A stretch of 64,000 nt of DNA from NCBI GenBank assembly GCA_965238125.1, contig OZ250179.1:1674001-1738000 (forward strand). The letters are read 5' to 3'. The first letter of the stretch is position 1; the number at the start of each line of letters is the position of its first letter. Shown here piece after piece: positions 16,529-24,831 of the stretch. Origin of the DNA: UBA6623 sp965238125. Lineage in GTDB: Bacteria > Acidobacteriota > Terriglobia > Bryobacterales > UBA6623. The position numbers and the translations under genes were made by a program. The notes beneath the pieces were generated by a model. It was not told the DNA's origin. It saw nothing but the letters and a program-made list of their open reading frames with translations, and did no database searches.

Positions 16529-17297
16529 GTAGCCTGCCAGGCAGTACTTCTACCACCGGCGGGAGTTGCCCTATCGCACGCAACTCGTGCCACTGGCAGC
16601 AGTGCTCTCTCGCCTGGGCGACCGTTGGCTCGAACCGCGCATCTACGACAAGCTGACGCGCTGGTTCTGGTCCGGCGTGCTCGGGGAGCTCTACGGCGGC
16701 GCGGTGGAGACCCGCATGGCCAACGACTATGAGGAGCTGCTCGGCTGGTTCGACGACGACGATGCGCTTCCGCGGACAGTACGCGAGGCCAATTTCCAGC
16801 CGGACCGCTTCAACACGCTGCGCTCGCGCCAGAGCGCCGCCTACAAAGGCATCAACGTGCTCGTACTGCGGGAGGGCTCCAAGGACTGGTATTGGAAGGC
16901 TACCATTCAGGAGTTGGACACCGAGGAGATCGCCCTCGACATCCACCACATCTTCCCCCGGAACTGGTGTGAAAAGCAGGGCATCGGCAGGGATCGACAT
17001 GACAGCATCCTAAACAAGACGCCCATCTCCTACAGAGCGAACCGCAAGCTAGGCGGCGAAGCACCATCCTGTTACCTGCCGAGGATCCAGGGGGAGCAGC
17101 AAGTCGCCCTGAATGATTCCGAGATGGACGAGCTGTTGGCCAGCCACGCGCTCGCACCGGATCTGCTGCGGAAGGACGCGTTCGACGACTTTGTAGAAGA
17201 CCGTCGTGGGCGACTGAGCAGGCTCGTCGAGGTGGCCATGGAGAAGCCGGTCGTTCACGTGTCCGAGACGGCGGACTATGACGAGGGTGGTGAATAG
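16529..17297 (+). pseudogene. GmrSD/DUF262-type restriction protein, C-terminal fragment
   Basis: After a stop at 16526-16528 an open frame encodes about 255 residues. They correspond to the C-terminal half of DUF262-DUF1524 (GmrSD-type) proteins: FYHRRELPYRTQLVPLAAVL, ANFQPDRFNTLRSRQSAAYK and an HNH-like nuclease motif DIHHIFPRNWCEKQGI with SILNKTPISYRANRK. GmrSD proteins restrict modified phage DNA. The N-terminal DUF262 NTPase domain (several hundred residues) is absent and no good start is visible; a TTG at 16566 could be used. Probably a broken defence gene. Confidence 0.75.
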
Positions 17298-17518
17298 CTC
17301 CGTCCCGCGCCAGCACCAGGTCGTCCGGCCGGTCTCAGCCGTACTGGTCGTACCGGTGGTTCTACCAGTCCTGCCGGGCGTAATAGGTCTTCTCCTACCC
17401 CGACCGCGCGATGTTCAGTGACCGGGAGCTTTTCGACCTACCTCCCACTGAAGCCGAAGCCGCGCCGAAACCGTGAGTTCCGATCTACGTCCGTTCAATT
17501 CCCTGGTAGGCACTAGGG

Positions 17519-18334
17519 GTGCGACTCGACATAGCATCAGTCATGATGAAAAAACTACTCCAGCACCAACTCGTACCTTGTGGGACCTGCTCATGGGAGG
17601 CACTGGCCGAGTCACCGGTAGTGCGCGCGTTTGAGGCCTTGTGCGCGTGGGCCGAGCAGCCAGAGGGCCGCGCAGTACTGCTCGCGATCCACGAATGGGC
17701 TACCGTCGATTGCCGCTTGCAAGAACACCGGAGGCGGTGGGAGCAAGAGGGCATTCCTATCAGCGCCGAGGAAGCTGAGTACGCTCTACGCTGCCTAGGA
17801 TGGGCTGCGTTCAACGAACAAGTTGAGCCTGCCCAGTATCTGGCGCCCACGCTTGAGAACAACCCGAGCGAGGAGGTGTTCGCAAAGTACATCGAACGCG
17901 CTAAATCCGAGGCACCTTATTGGGATGCGCTCGCGGCCTACAAAGAATCGCACGGCGGTGATCTTTTGCCGATGCTGTCAGAGTGGCCGTCAAAGGGCGT
18001 AAAGCGCCCGCATGGAAGAGGCCGCCCGCGGCGGTGGATATTCCGCGACGAGGTTCTGATCCCCGAAGCTATCCGAAAACTGGAAGGCTGCGGGTTGCCT
18101 GTCACTTCCGAAGACGGCCGTCCGTCTATCGCCGCTGCGGTGGCGAGGGTGCTCGGCTTGACTGAGCGCAACGTTGCGGCGATATGGGAGTCTGCTCCAA
18201 ACCGGTCCGACAAGCACTCACGCCGGCGCTACAGCAATCAGCTCTGCCACAAGTGTGGCCGCCCGAGGGTGCCAATGTATCGGCACTGGCAATGCGAATT
18301 TTTGTGTAAAGTCTGTCTCCCGGACCGCTGGTAA
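17519..18334 (+). CDS. Protein of unknown function with C-terminal zinc-binding motif
   Basis: The 271-residue product (GTG at 17519; ATGs at 17543 and 17546 are alternatives) matches no family I recognise. The first 120 residues are helical and acidic. The middle is basic (GVKRPHGRGRPRRWIFRDE). Residues about 185-215 resemble an HTH-like segment (PSIAAAVARVLGLTERNVAA). The last 30 carry CHKCGRPRVPMYRHWQCEF then CKVC, a CxxC...CxxC zinc knuckle. HTH plus zinc knuckle suggests nucleic-acid binding on a plasmid. The frame is clean. Confidence 0.6.
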   Translation: MRLDIASVMMKKLLQHQLVPCGTCSWEALAESPVVRAFEALCAWAEQPEGRAVLLAIHEWATVDCRLQEHRRRWEQEGIPISAEEAEYALRCLGWAAFNEQVEPAQYLAPTLENNPSEEVFAKYIERAKSEAPYWDALAAYKESHGGDLLPMLSEWPSKGVKRPHGRGRPRRWIFRDEVLIPEAIRKLEGCGLPVTSEDGRPSIAAAVARVLGLTERNVAAIWESAPNRSDKHSRRRYSNQLCHKCGRPRVPMYRHWQCEFLCKVCLPDRW

Positions 18335-18343
18335 GACGGGGCT

Positions 18344-18898
18344 TTAGTCCTCCAAGGCCGCGCGAATATTCTTCATTGAGAAAAACATGCGCGTCGGTCG
18401 ACTTGGCATGGATTGAAAGCCCAAGCGCTCGTAGAATCGTGTGCGGCGGGCTATTTCTTCCGCGCCGCCGTCCTCAAGAACATCGAGAATAACGACCGCC
18501 AGTCCAATCTCTTCTGATAAAGGGACCACGCGTTTGAGCGCGTCGACGAGGAGCACCTGTCCAAGTCCTTGCCCCTGGACACGCTGGTCCACAGCAATGA
18601 TCGAAAGATAGGCGGCCGGCACATAGCCGTGTCTTGGCGCTTTGCGCGAAAGCGTTGCGGGCAAATCCTGGGCTTCGACGCCATGAGCGTTGATTGCGTA
18701 GTATCCGAGGATGCCGGTCTCACCCGGAGCAACGGCCACAAAGACCCTGGCGAAATCATCTTTCTGGTGTTTCTTCGCCGTGCGTTTCAGATAGTTGTCG
18801 ATACGGTCCGATCCACACGAAAAAGCCGTTCGATCGTGTCTGGCGGGATCGAACGGCTCAATATCAACGGTGAAATTGGTACTTGGCTCAGGAGCCAC
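18344..18898 (-). CDS. GNAT acetyltransferase toxin (TacT-like)
   Basis: The 184-residue GNAT protein starts FTVDIEPFDPARHDRTAFSC, as TacT/AtaT-like toxins do. It has the acetyl-CoA-binding loop in QRVQGQGLGQVLLVDALKR (Q/R-x-x-G-x-G/A pattern) and ends with RFYERLGFQSMPSRPTRMFF. This family acetylates aminoacyl-tRNA and blocks translation when its DUF1778-type antitoxin is absent. The GTG start overlaps the upstream antitoxin gene by 11 bp, the normal layout. The frame is intact and the length is near the family norm. Confidence 0.88.
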   Translation of the reverse strand: MAPEPSTNFTVDIEPFDPARHDRTAFSCGSDRIDNYLKRTAKKHQKDDFARVFVAVAPGETGILGYYAINAHGVEAQDLPATLSRKAPRHGYVPAAYLSIIAVDQRVQGQGLGQVLLVDALKRVVPLSEEIGLAVVILDVLEDGGAEEIARRTRFYERLGFQSMPSRPTRMFFSMKNIRAALED

Positions 18899-19199
18899 GC
18901 CGAACGATCTCCCGGTGGCGCTTCACCGCCACTTTCAAGGCGTCCGCCGGAAGGGCGGGAGCGTCGATGAGCGCGAAGAAGGCAGCTCGATCGTTCGGCG
19001 CAAGCACGGTACGCTCATAGTCCTCGATGGTCTCCCGCGCATGCTTATAGGCAACGTTGGTCACAAATGTCGTTTCGTCAACCCCCAGCAAGGCCGCAGC
19101 GTATTGTATCCGCTCTTTCACATGGGCCTTGGTGCGCTGCTCCATGCGCGCTGTTTTAGGCTCGTCTATGACTGCTGCACTGTTCTCGAAACGTAACAT
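18888..19199 (-). CDS. DUF1778-type ribbon-helix-helix antitoxin (TacA-like)
   Basis: The antitoxin of 103 residues begins at an ATG with GGAG 8-11 bp upstream (19207-19210); a longer start at 19223 is possible but less well supported. The segment ARMEQRTKAHVKERIQYAAA and LLGVDETTFVTNVAYKHA form the RHH domain, and FFALIDAPALPADALKVAVK is the toxin-binding C-terminus typical of DUF1778. It should repress its own promoter together with the acetyltransferase toxin encoded next. Confidence 0.85.
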   Translation of the reverse strand: MLRFENSAAVIDEPKTARMEQRTKAHVKERIQYAAALLGVDETTFVTNVAYKHARETIEDYERTVLAPNDRAAFFALIDAPALPADALKVAVKRHREIVRRGS

Positions 19200-19302
19200 A
19201 TGATTTTCTCCCCGATCATCCATATGTACGGCAAACTGCCGAATATGTCAAGGGGTCCCTCGGTAGACAACGCGTGCGGAGTGTGCGGTTGTCGAGCCGC
19301 TG

Positions 19303-19455
19303 ATGCCGATCGCGGCCCAGAAACTCGTCCCGCTGTTCCCATCGGGGAAGATGAAGGTTGAGAAGGAGCCGAGTGGCTCGAAGAATGTCGTGACACTGAC
19401 TGCTCAAGATTTGCAGTCCCACCTATGGGAGGCCGCCAACATCCTCCGCGGCTCG
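19303..19455 (+). pseudogene. Type I restriction methylase HsdM, N-terminal fragment
   Basis: From an ATG at 19303 about 50 residues run: MPIAAQKLVPLFPSGKMKV, then VVTLTAQDLQSHLWEAANIL and RGSA. LxxLxxHLWxAAxILRGS is the conserved start of HsdM-type N6-adenine methylases. Similarity ends at about 19455, before the catalytic domain. It is a fragment of a type I restriction-modification system; no hsdS or hsdR sequence is seen nearby. Confidence 0.65.
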
Positions 19456-19545
19456 GCCGCCATCTGCCGCCGCCGGCACCGCCCACCAACTGGCAACCGG
19501 TTCAGCGGATTGGGTCGATCCCCAGCATGAACCTATCATGGTTTC

Positions 19546-19920
19546 ATGACCAGCTTCCGAATTTCGGTGACGGTGCTTGCTGTGATCCACGCTGCCTTCG
19601 TAGGACTCACGTCCCTGGTCGGCGCATTCGCAAACGGTGGGGACGTCTGGCAACGGCTGCTCGTGATCTTGCTGCACCCTCTGGGTGCAGCGGGCGTGCT
19701 TCTGCTCGTGTTGCGGCCCCGTCTCGCCACGAAGACGATCCTCGCCCTGGTGGCGCTCCTGACGGCGAACGTGATCGCCGACCTGGGCCTTGCGCAGCTG
19801 ATTGCTGCGGGCAGCGTGCGGGGCGATTGGGAGCTTGCGCTGGCATTTTCGGTGGTTCCGGCCATCGGGATTATCTACGCGCTGGCACTGCTGCTCACGG
19901 CCTGCGGAACAGCCGAATAA
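19546..19920 (+). CDS. Small four-helix membrane protein, unknown function
   Basis: The 124-residue product has four hydrophobic segments (about 8-30, 38-60, 65-90, 98-120): VTVLAVIHAAFVGLTSLVGA, LLVILLHPLGAAGVLLLVL, TILALVALLTANVIADLGLA, VVPAIGIIYALALLLTACG. No known motif is visible. It starts at an ATG. It is isolated between the HsdM fragment and Tn3 remnants, and the stretch 19921-20202 after it holds nothing I can identify. Confidence 0.5.
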   Translation: MTSFRISVTVLAVIHAAFVGLTSLVGAFANGGDVWQRLLVILLHPLGAAGVLLLVLRPRLATKTILALVALLTANVIADLGLAQLIAAGSVRGDWELALAFSVVPAIGIIYALALLLTACGTAE

Positions 19921-20202
19921 GGCTCCGTCTCTCGACGTGGCCATTCTGGCGTTCGTTGTGCTCGCGGCGCCGACGGATGTACTGGCGGATGGCCGCGTGG
20001 ATCTTCGTGGTGCGCAACAGTACGTACGCCCACATCGTGCGCCATCGGGGGGCTGCCGAACCCGGAGAACACCGCCGCCGACATATCGTCGGCGCTACGG
20101 CGGCTCGGCTTGGAGGGGACAACCGAGGTAGAGAGGACACCGATCGGGTGAATCTGACCGAAGCGCTACGTGCGTTCATGTTCCGGAGCATGGGCGCGTA
20201 CC

Positions 20203-20319
20203 GATCAAATCAAGATCATCATCGACCAGAAGATAGTTGCGCTCCAGCGAAGCGATGTCGGAGGGAATCCCGAGTAGCGCTTCGCGCACCGATGCCGGTA
20301 CAAGACGTCGTGAAGCCAT
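20203..20319 (-). pseudogene. tnpA: Tn3-family transposase, N-terminal fragment
   Basis: The minus strand from the ATG at 20317-20319 reads MASRRLVPASVREALLGIPS, SLERNYLLVDDDLDLIGTR, the classic start of a Tn3-family transposase (DUF4158 region). Similarity stops after about 38 residues. It is divergent from the resolvase gene at 20406, the standard Tn3 arrangement, with the resolution site expected in the 86 bp between them. It differs from the tnpA remnants at 1410 and 7035. Confidence 0.65.
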
Positions 20320-20405
20320 TGGCGCGTCCCCAAAACGATGGTTCCGGTTTCGAGACGGGTTAGAATAAAGAGACGGCCTCGAACCCCTTGAACGGAACTT
20401 AAAGT

Positions 20406-20777
20406 ATGCCCACGGAAACCGTCCTGGAATCGAACGATATTGAGACGGTGGTGCCGGCCCGCGTCGGTGACACCCTGGGCTACGCTCGCGTCTCGACCCA
20501 CGACCAGAACCCCGACGCCCAGCGCGACCGCCTCATTGAGGCTGGCGCCATTCGCGTCTTCACCGACATCGTCTCGGGTAAGCGCTTCGACCGCCCTGCC
20601 CTGGCCGAGCTCATCGATCACGCCCGACCCGGTGACCGTCTCTGCATCATTCGCCTCGACCGGCTCGGACGCTCACTCAGGGAACTGCTCGAAACCGTCG
20701 ACGGCCTCAAGGCCTGCGGCATCCACCTGATCAGTCTCGAGGAGCGCCTCGACACCTCGTCGGCGGCTGGCGGTTGA
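20406..20777 (+). pseudogene. tnpR: Tn3-type serine resolvase, truncated
   Basis: The product keeps the whole catalytic start of a resolvase: LGYARVSTHDQNPDAQRDRL with the nucleophile Ser in ARVST, then RPGDRLCIIRLDRLGRSLRE and HLISLEERLDTSSAAGG. A complete TnpR has about 185-200 residues; here the protein stops after 123, losing helix E and the DNA-binding HTH. The break at about 20765 coincides with the end of a truncated trbF gene on the other strand, so both genes were cut by the same deletion. Confidence 0.8.
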
Positions 20778-21045
20778 GGAAGTATTTGGTGGTGGGGTCC
20801 AGCGGGTCGGCCTGGGCCTCCATCGCTTCGTAGGTGACGGCCTCCGCCCGCCCGACTTCATCAACCCTCACGACGATGGGACGCGGCGGCTCGACCGAAA
20901 CAATGCGAATGACGACGACGATGAGCAAGAGCACCCCGATAGCCAGCCCAACGGAGATCACCCGTAGATGACGGTTGGTGTGGATGGCTTCGCCCCATAT
21001 CTCGGCGTACTCGGCTCCGGCGTCTTTGATTTGCGGCTTCTTCAT
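20731..21045 (-). pseudogene. trbF: TrbF/VirB8-type conjugation protein, truncated
   Basis: The protein starts at an ATG overlapping the stop of the upstream fused gene (ATGA, 21042-21045). It has a cytoplasmic N-terminus (YAEIWGEAIHTNRHLRVISV), one membrane helix (VGLAIGVLLLIVVVIRIVSV) and the start of the periplasmic VirB8/TrbF domain (PRPIVVRVDEVGRAEAVTYE, DPTTKYFLNR). It is cut after about 92 residues; normal TrbF proteins have about 220-260. The lost part adjoins the truncated resolvase. TrbF is a scaffold of the mating-pair apparatus. Confidence 0.75.
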
Positions 21046-23510
21046 TTGATCCCTCCCGCGCCCACCTTCGCCGCCGCCGCCGTGCCGCCGCTGGCCGCGG
21101 CCATTCCCGCCGTGGTCGCCATGCCCATCAAGCCGCTTCCGGCTGCTCCGCCGCCGGTGACGAGCATCGAGGCGAGTTCCCCGCACTTGAGGCTTGCCAG
21201 TATTCCGGCAATGAAGAAAGGCACGACCGCGAGCGTCCACATACCCACGTCCATGAAGCTCTCGATATCCAGGTTGGCGTTGACTTCGGAAGGGTTGAGA
21301 CGGAAGGTTTCGGCGGCTTTGTCCGGCAAGTCGGGGTTGGCAAGAAACAGCTTGGTCGGCATGGATTCGAGCAAGGCTTCCGCCCCCGCAGTCCCGGTCA
21401 CGTCCACGGCGCTTTGCGTGGCGATAATCAGCGCCGCGTTCTTCTTGCGCCATGTCTTCGCGGCTTCGGCAAGATAGGAAAGTACCGCCGGGTCTTGCAA
21501 GTAGCGCCACGCTTCATCGACCACCATGAGCTTTACCCTGGCCGTCTCGTCGGGGTTCTCCAAAGACAGCCGCAACCGTTCGAGAAGGTAGAACAGCGCC
21601 GCTTCGCACAAGTCCTCGTGCTCCGCAGCGCCCGCCATGTCGATCACCTGCCAGTCCTCGAAGTTGAGGTCGTCAGCGTCCGCCGCGTTATCGAAATATC
21701 GACCCCACGCGCCGTCTCCGTGCCAGCGCCCCAAAGCAGGCCACATCTTTGAGGGCAGCGAACGGACCAGCACCCCAAGGGTCCGCCGCTCGGGCGCGAA
21801 GGCATAGAGGTCTTCGACGCGGGCGCGAATCTCGCTAGGGTCTTCCCCGCCGAGTGTCCAGCCGCCGATTCGCAACAGCCGCGCAATCCACCCGGCAAGG
21901 AATCCGAAGGTCCGCTCCCCCGCCGGAAGCGAGAAGGGCCGTAACCGAAACCCGCCGCCCGTGTCGCCTTCCGGGGATAGCTCCATGTAGCCTCCGCCTA
22001 GAAACTGGGTCAGCCAGCGGTAGGAGCCGCCTAGATCGAGAATGAAAATACGCGGATCGTATTGGAGGGCTTGAACCAGAAGGAAGTTGAGCGCGAAGGA
22101 TTTACCCGCGCCGGTCGCGCCAAGCACCAGCGTATGTCCCACGTCTCCTTTGAACAGATCGTAGTAGTAGGGGGTTCTCCATTGGGTTTCAAGGATCGCT
22201 AGGGCCGCTTTCTTCAAGTGGCCGCTGCGCGGTGTTCCCACCGGAGGACCGAAGATCGGAGCCATCGAAGCAACCGCGCCCGCCGATACAAACACGGATC
22301 GGCATTGCCGCCGTCGCGGTTGCGCGGGCATCCGCGAAAACCACGCCGGAAGCTGCCCGTAACCCTCCCGGATCACCTTGGCGTCGTGGCTGGCGAAGAT
22401 GCGCCGGATATCTCCGTCCAGGCTCTCGGTAACGGATAGCGGGCCGTGGATCGCCACGGTCAGCGCGAAGTCGCCGTAGGCGATGCCGTCCGTCTCCAAC
22501 TCGACCAGGGCATCGCCCAGGCGCTCCGATTCCGCCGCCGCCGCCGAGTCCACCATCGCCGCCGCGCTGCCTTCGGTTTCTTGAACGTGGGCGGACATCG
22601 AGTAGCGCTTCGAGAAGTAATGGCGCTGCGCGCCCCGGATTTTGCGCCGGGCCGTATCGAGGCCCCGCGGACGCCATTCGAGCGTCACCGTCATGGTGGC
22701 ATCGAGCCGGTAAAGCGCCTGTAGAAGATTCGCCTTCGCCGCTGCGGGTGGCGAGAGAAGCGAGTAGAGAATGACAGGCTCCCCGTCCAGGCGGAGATTG
22801 CGCCGCTCCGCTTCGAGTTCGGAGACGGCTAGCCTCCAATTCATGCCGCTGCCGGTCGCGCCGTCCCAAAAAGAGCCGGGCCGGTTGGTGAGCTCGTTCA
22901 AGACCCCGGACGCTTCCGCCGCGTCAAGCACCCGTATCGGCGTCAGGTCATCGACCAGCGCCCGGCTTGCTTCGACCAGTTGCCGGAAGCTCCCCGCCGC
23001 GCCCTCGATAGAGGATTCAAGGTAAACCGATTCATGTTGATTGCGCCGCCGGGCCATCCAGTTCTTGACATAGGCCATCCACCACGGCCCGCCGGTCTTT
23101 TGAGTGGTGACGGCGGATAGGCCCGGATCATGCGCCCATGCGACATAGGCGCTAACGCTCTGCACCCGTTTTTCAAGGAACGCTCGGCGTTTGCGCCGTC
23201 CCAGCGCGGCAACGCTCGATGCTTCGTCATCGCCTTGGTCCTCGAATTGGATGGGACGCCGGAGCAAATAGAAGTAAAGCCGGGTCCGCGAATCCACCCC
23301 GCTCAACATCCGCTGCCAGCGGTCAACCACCCGGTCCAGTTGTTCGGGTGTCTGACCGTCCAGGACGCTAGGCGTCAGCCGCGCGATCGTCATAAGCTCC
23401 CCGGCGCGGGTCAGGCAGGACCGGCCATCTTCGAGCCAGCCCCACCAGGGCAGTTCCTCGGCCAGCGATCCCGCCGCGTCAAAGTCCGTGAGTTCGTTGT
23501 CTACGTTCAC
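21042..23510 (-). CDS. trbE: TrbE/VirB4-type conjugation ATPase fused to a TrbL-like C-terminus
   Basis: The 822-residue protein is a VirB4/TrbE transfer ATPase over most of its length: N-terminal CagE/TrbE domain, Walker A (LVLGATGAGKSFALNFLL), Walker B (KLMVVDEAWRYLQDP) and the motif IIATQSAVDVTGT. After FRLNPSEV (near 21283) the normal C-terminus is missing. The frame continues as a different protein: SFMDVGMWTLAVVPFFIAGI and a Gly/Ala-rich tail, resembling the end of a TrbL/VirB6 protein. In many trb clusters the order is trbE-trbJ-trbL-trbF, so a deletion removing trbJ and most of trbL explains this. The fusion is in frame but is unlikely to support conjugation. Confidence 0.78.
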   Translation of the reverse strand: MNVDNELTDFDAAGSLAEELPWWGWLEDGRSCLTRAGELMTIARLTPSVLDGQTPEQLDRVVDRWQRMLSGVDSRTRLYFYLLRRPIQFEDQGDDEASSVAALGRRKRRAFLEKRVQSVSAYVAWAHDPGLSAVTTQKTGGPWWMAYVKNWMARRRNQHESVYLESSIEGAAGSFRQLVEASRALVDDLTPIRVLDAAEASGVLNELTNRPGSFWDGATGSGMNWRLAVSELEAERRNLRLDGEPVILYSLLSPPAAAKANLLQALYRLDATMTVTLEWRPRGLDTARRKIRGAQRHYFSKRYSMSAHVQETEGSAAAMVDSAAAAESERLGDALVELETDGIAYGDFALTVAIHGPLSVTESLDGDIRRIFASHDAKVIREGYGQLPAWFSRMPAQPRRRQCRSVFVSAGAVASMAPIFGPPVGTPRSGHLKKAALAILETQWRTPYYYDLFKGDVGHTLVLGATGAGKSFALNFLLVQALQYDPRIFILDLGGSYRWLTQFLGGGYMELSPEGDTGGGFRLRPFSLPAGERTFGFLAGWIARLLRIGGWTLGGEDPSEIRARVEDLYAFAPERRTLGVLVRSLPSKMWPALGRWHGDGAWGRYFDNAADADDLNFEDWQVIDMAGAAEHEDLCEAALFYLLERLRLSLENPDETARVKLMVVDEAWRYLQDPAVLSYLAEAAKTWRKKNAALIIATQSAVDVTGTAGAEALLESMPTKLFLANPDLPDKAAETFRLNPSEVNANLDIESFMDVGMWTLAVVPFFIAGILASLKCGELASMLVTGGGAAGSGLMGMATTAGMAAASGGTAAAAKVGAGGIK

Positions 23511-23794
23511 CCGCTATCTCCGAATGAGAAGGGTCCAGGGAGCCTCCGCCCATTTGCCGGGATCACCACGACGGCAATCAAGCTGAGTCCTCGCGCAATG
23601 GGTCCGGTGAAAGCGCCCTGCAACACGTCAATCGCTTGTAGCCAAGGGCTTGCTCCCGCTCCTGTGACTGGTGCCGGTGCCGTTTGGGCCATAAGTTCTC
23701 CCGCCGAAAGCGCGAGGATGCTCACCAGAAGAACGACGCGCTTCGAGACGGTTGAATGTTTGTCATTGTGTGTCTCCCTTGTTTGTTGATTCAT
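23507..23794 (-). pseudogene. trbC: TrbC/VirB2-type pilin, C-terminally altered
   Basis: The product (95 residues) has an export signal (VSKRVVLLVSILALSAGELM then AQTAPAPVTG) and the start of the pilin core (IDVLQGAFTGPIARGLSLIA). The second hydrophobic helix expected in TrbC is replaced by a polar tail (PANGRRLPGPFSFGDSG). The gene is followed directly (ATG overlap at 23507-23510) by trbE, with no trbD between. A deletion from within trbC through trbD is the simplest explanation. Confidence 0.65.
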
Positions 23795-24114
23795 CCGCCG
23801 GGGAACTGCCCCCGGTCTTCTTGTCCCAACTTCTCGGCAAGCTCGGTTTGCCCGCCGCCGCCGCGCCGAATGGAGCGCTCCATGAGATCGACCTTGAGGC
23901 CGAGGTCAGCCAAGCCCAAAGCGCGGGCGGCGGCGTAGATCACAGCCAGCAGCGTGACTACGGCAAGTCCGCCATACCACGCTAGGGACATCCAATAATC
24001 GGTGAAGGTGATTTGAAAGTGAGGTTCGAGATAAGCGAAGTGTTCTCCGCCAACCATCGCGGCGACGGCAATTATGATGGCCGTGAAGCCAACACTGATT
24101 TTCCACGGCTGCAT
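23791..24114 (-). CDS. Small two-helix membrane protein in the trb region
   Basis: The 107-residue protein has two hydrophobic helices (KISVGFTAIIIAVAAMVGGE and WYGGLAVVTLLAVIYAAARA) and a charged C-terminal tail (DLMERSIRRGGGGQTELAEK). It overlaps trbC by 4 bp and probably belongs to the same transfer operon. I do not recognise the family. Confidence 0.55.
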   Translation of the reverse strand: MQPWKISVGFTAIIIAVAAMVGGEHFAYLEPHFQITFTDYWMSLAWYGGLAVVTLLAVIYAAARALGLADLGLKVDLMERSIRRGGGGQTELAEKLGQEDRGQFPGG

Positions 24115-24207
24115 TGCGGGAATCTCCTGGTTAGAGTTCGATAGACCCTTTATCTCGTGCGCCGCCGCCTCCGCCTCCGCTGCCCTCGTCCTGGCCGAGG
24201 GATCGGG

Positions 24208-24738
24208 CTATCCGCGCCGACGCCCGCCCGTTGCTTCCATGCACGGCAAACCCGGCGGCGGCTTTCGCGGCGATACTCGCTTGAGTTCGGCGTCAATGCG
24301 GATGCGCTTGAGGACGGCTCCCTGTTCGAGTAGCTTCATCTGCTCGATCCTCGCGGCGCGAAACACGGCCACGTCATGTTGAAGCTCGCCGGGCTTGACA
24401 AGCCCGCTCCATGCCTTCTGTTGGGAATCAAGCCCCTGGTCGCGGGCTACGCGCTCCGCCCGCTCCACTCCGCGCTCGGTGAGCGTCAGCACCTTGTAGC
24501 TGCCGCCTTGCGGTCCCTCGGCGGTATGCTCCCGGACGTGACCGGAGCTAACCATCTGATCGACGGCCCGCCGCGCCGCGTAGGGGTGTCCCTCAAAGTG
24601 AGCGTCCGCCACGTCGCGGTAGGCGACGTTGCGGTACATTCCCACATCGGCTATCGCTCGATCCGTGCGGTCCTGGAAGCTCTTCGCCGGTCCCCATCCC
24701 CGCCCTTCCGGCGGGACTCGACAAACGCGACTCGGCAT
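24208..24738 (-). CDS. Winged-helix plasmid protein (replication-relaxation-like), 3' end rearranged
   Basis: The 176-residue product starts at the ATG at 24736-24738. It has a wHTH segment (YRDVADAHFEGHPYAARRAV, DQMVSSGHVREH) followed by LTERGVERAERVA and GELQHDVAVFRAARIEQMKL, the layout of the replication-relaxation family found on mobilisable plasmids. After RIRIDAELK the frame runs into low-quality sequence to 24208. A different minus-strand frame there (QASIAAKAAAGFAVHGSNGR to a stop at about 24130) looks like the end of another protein, perhaps a relaxase, so a deletion probably fused two genes out of frame. It is divergent from repA. Confidence 0.5.
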   Translation of the reverse strand: MPSRVCRVPPEGRGWGPAKSFQDRTDRAIADVGMYRNVAYRDVADAHFEGHPYAARRAVDQMVSSGHVREHTAEGPQGGSYKVLTLTERGVERAERVARDQGLDSQQKAWSGLVKPGELQHDVAVFRAARIEQMKLLEQGAVLKRIRIDAELKRVSPRKPPPGLPCMEATGGRRRG

Positions 24739-24831
24739 GGCAATCTCGACCCCATCTGCAGATGTTCCTTTGTACTCTCCGCGGCGCTGAACGCGCGCCC
24801 CTTCTATCCCGGGAACATGGGAGAATAGGGC

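Noticed and set aside
19895..20191. Basic 98-codon frame on the minus strand
   Set aside because: Low-complexity Arg-rich translation without a family; the region looks non-coding.
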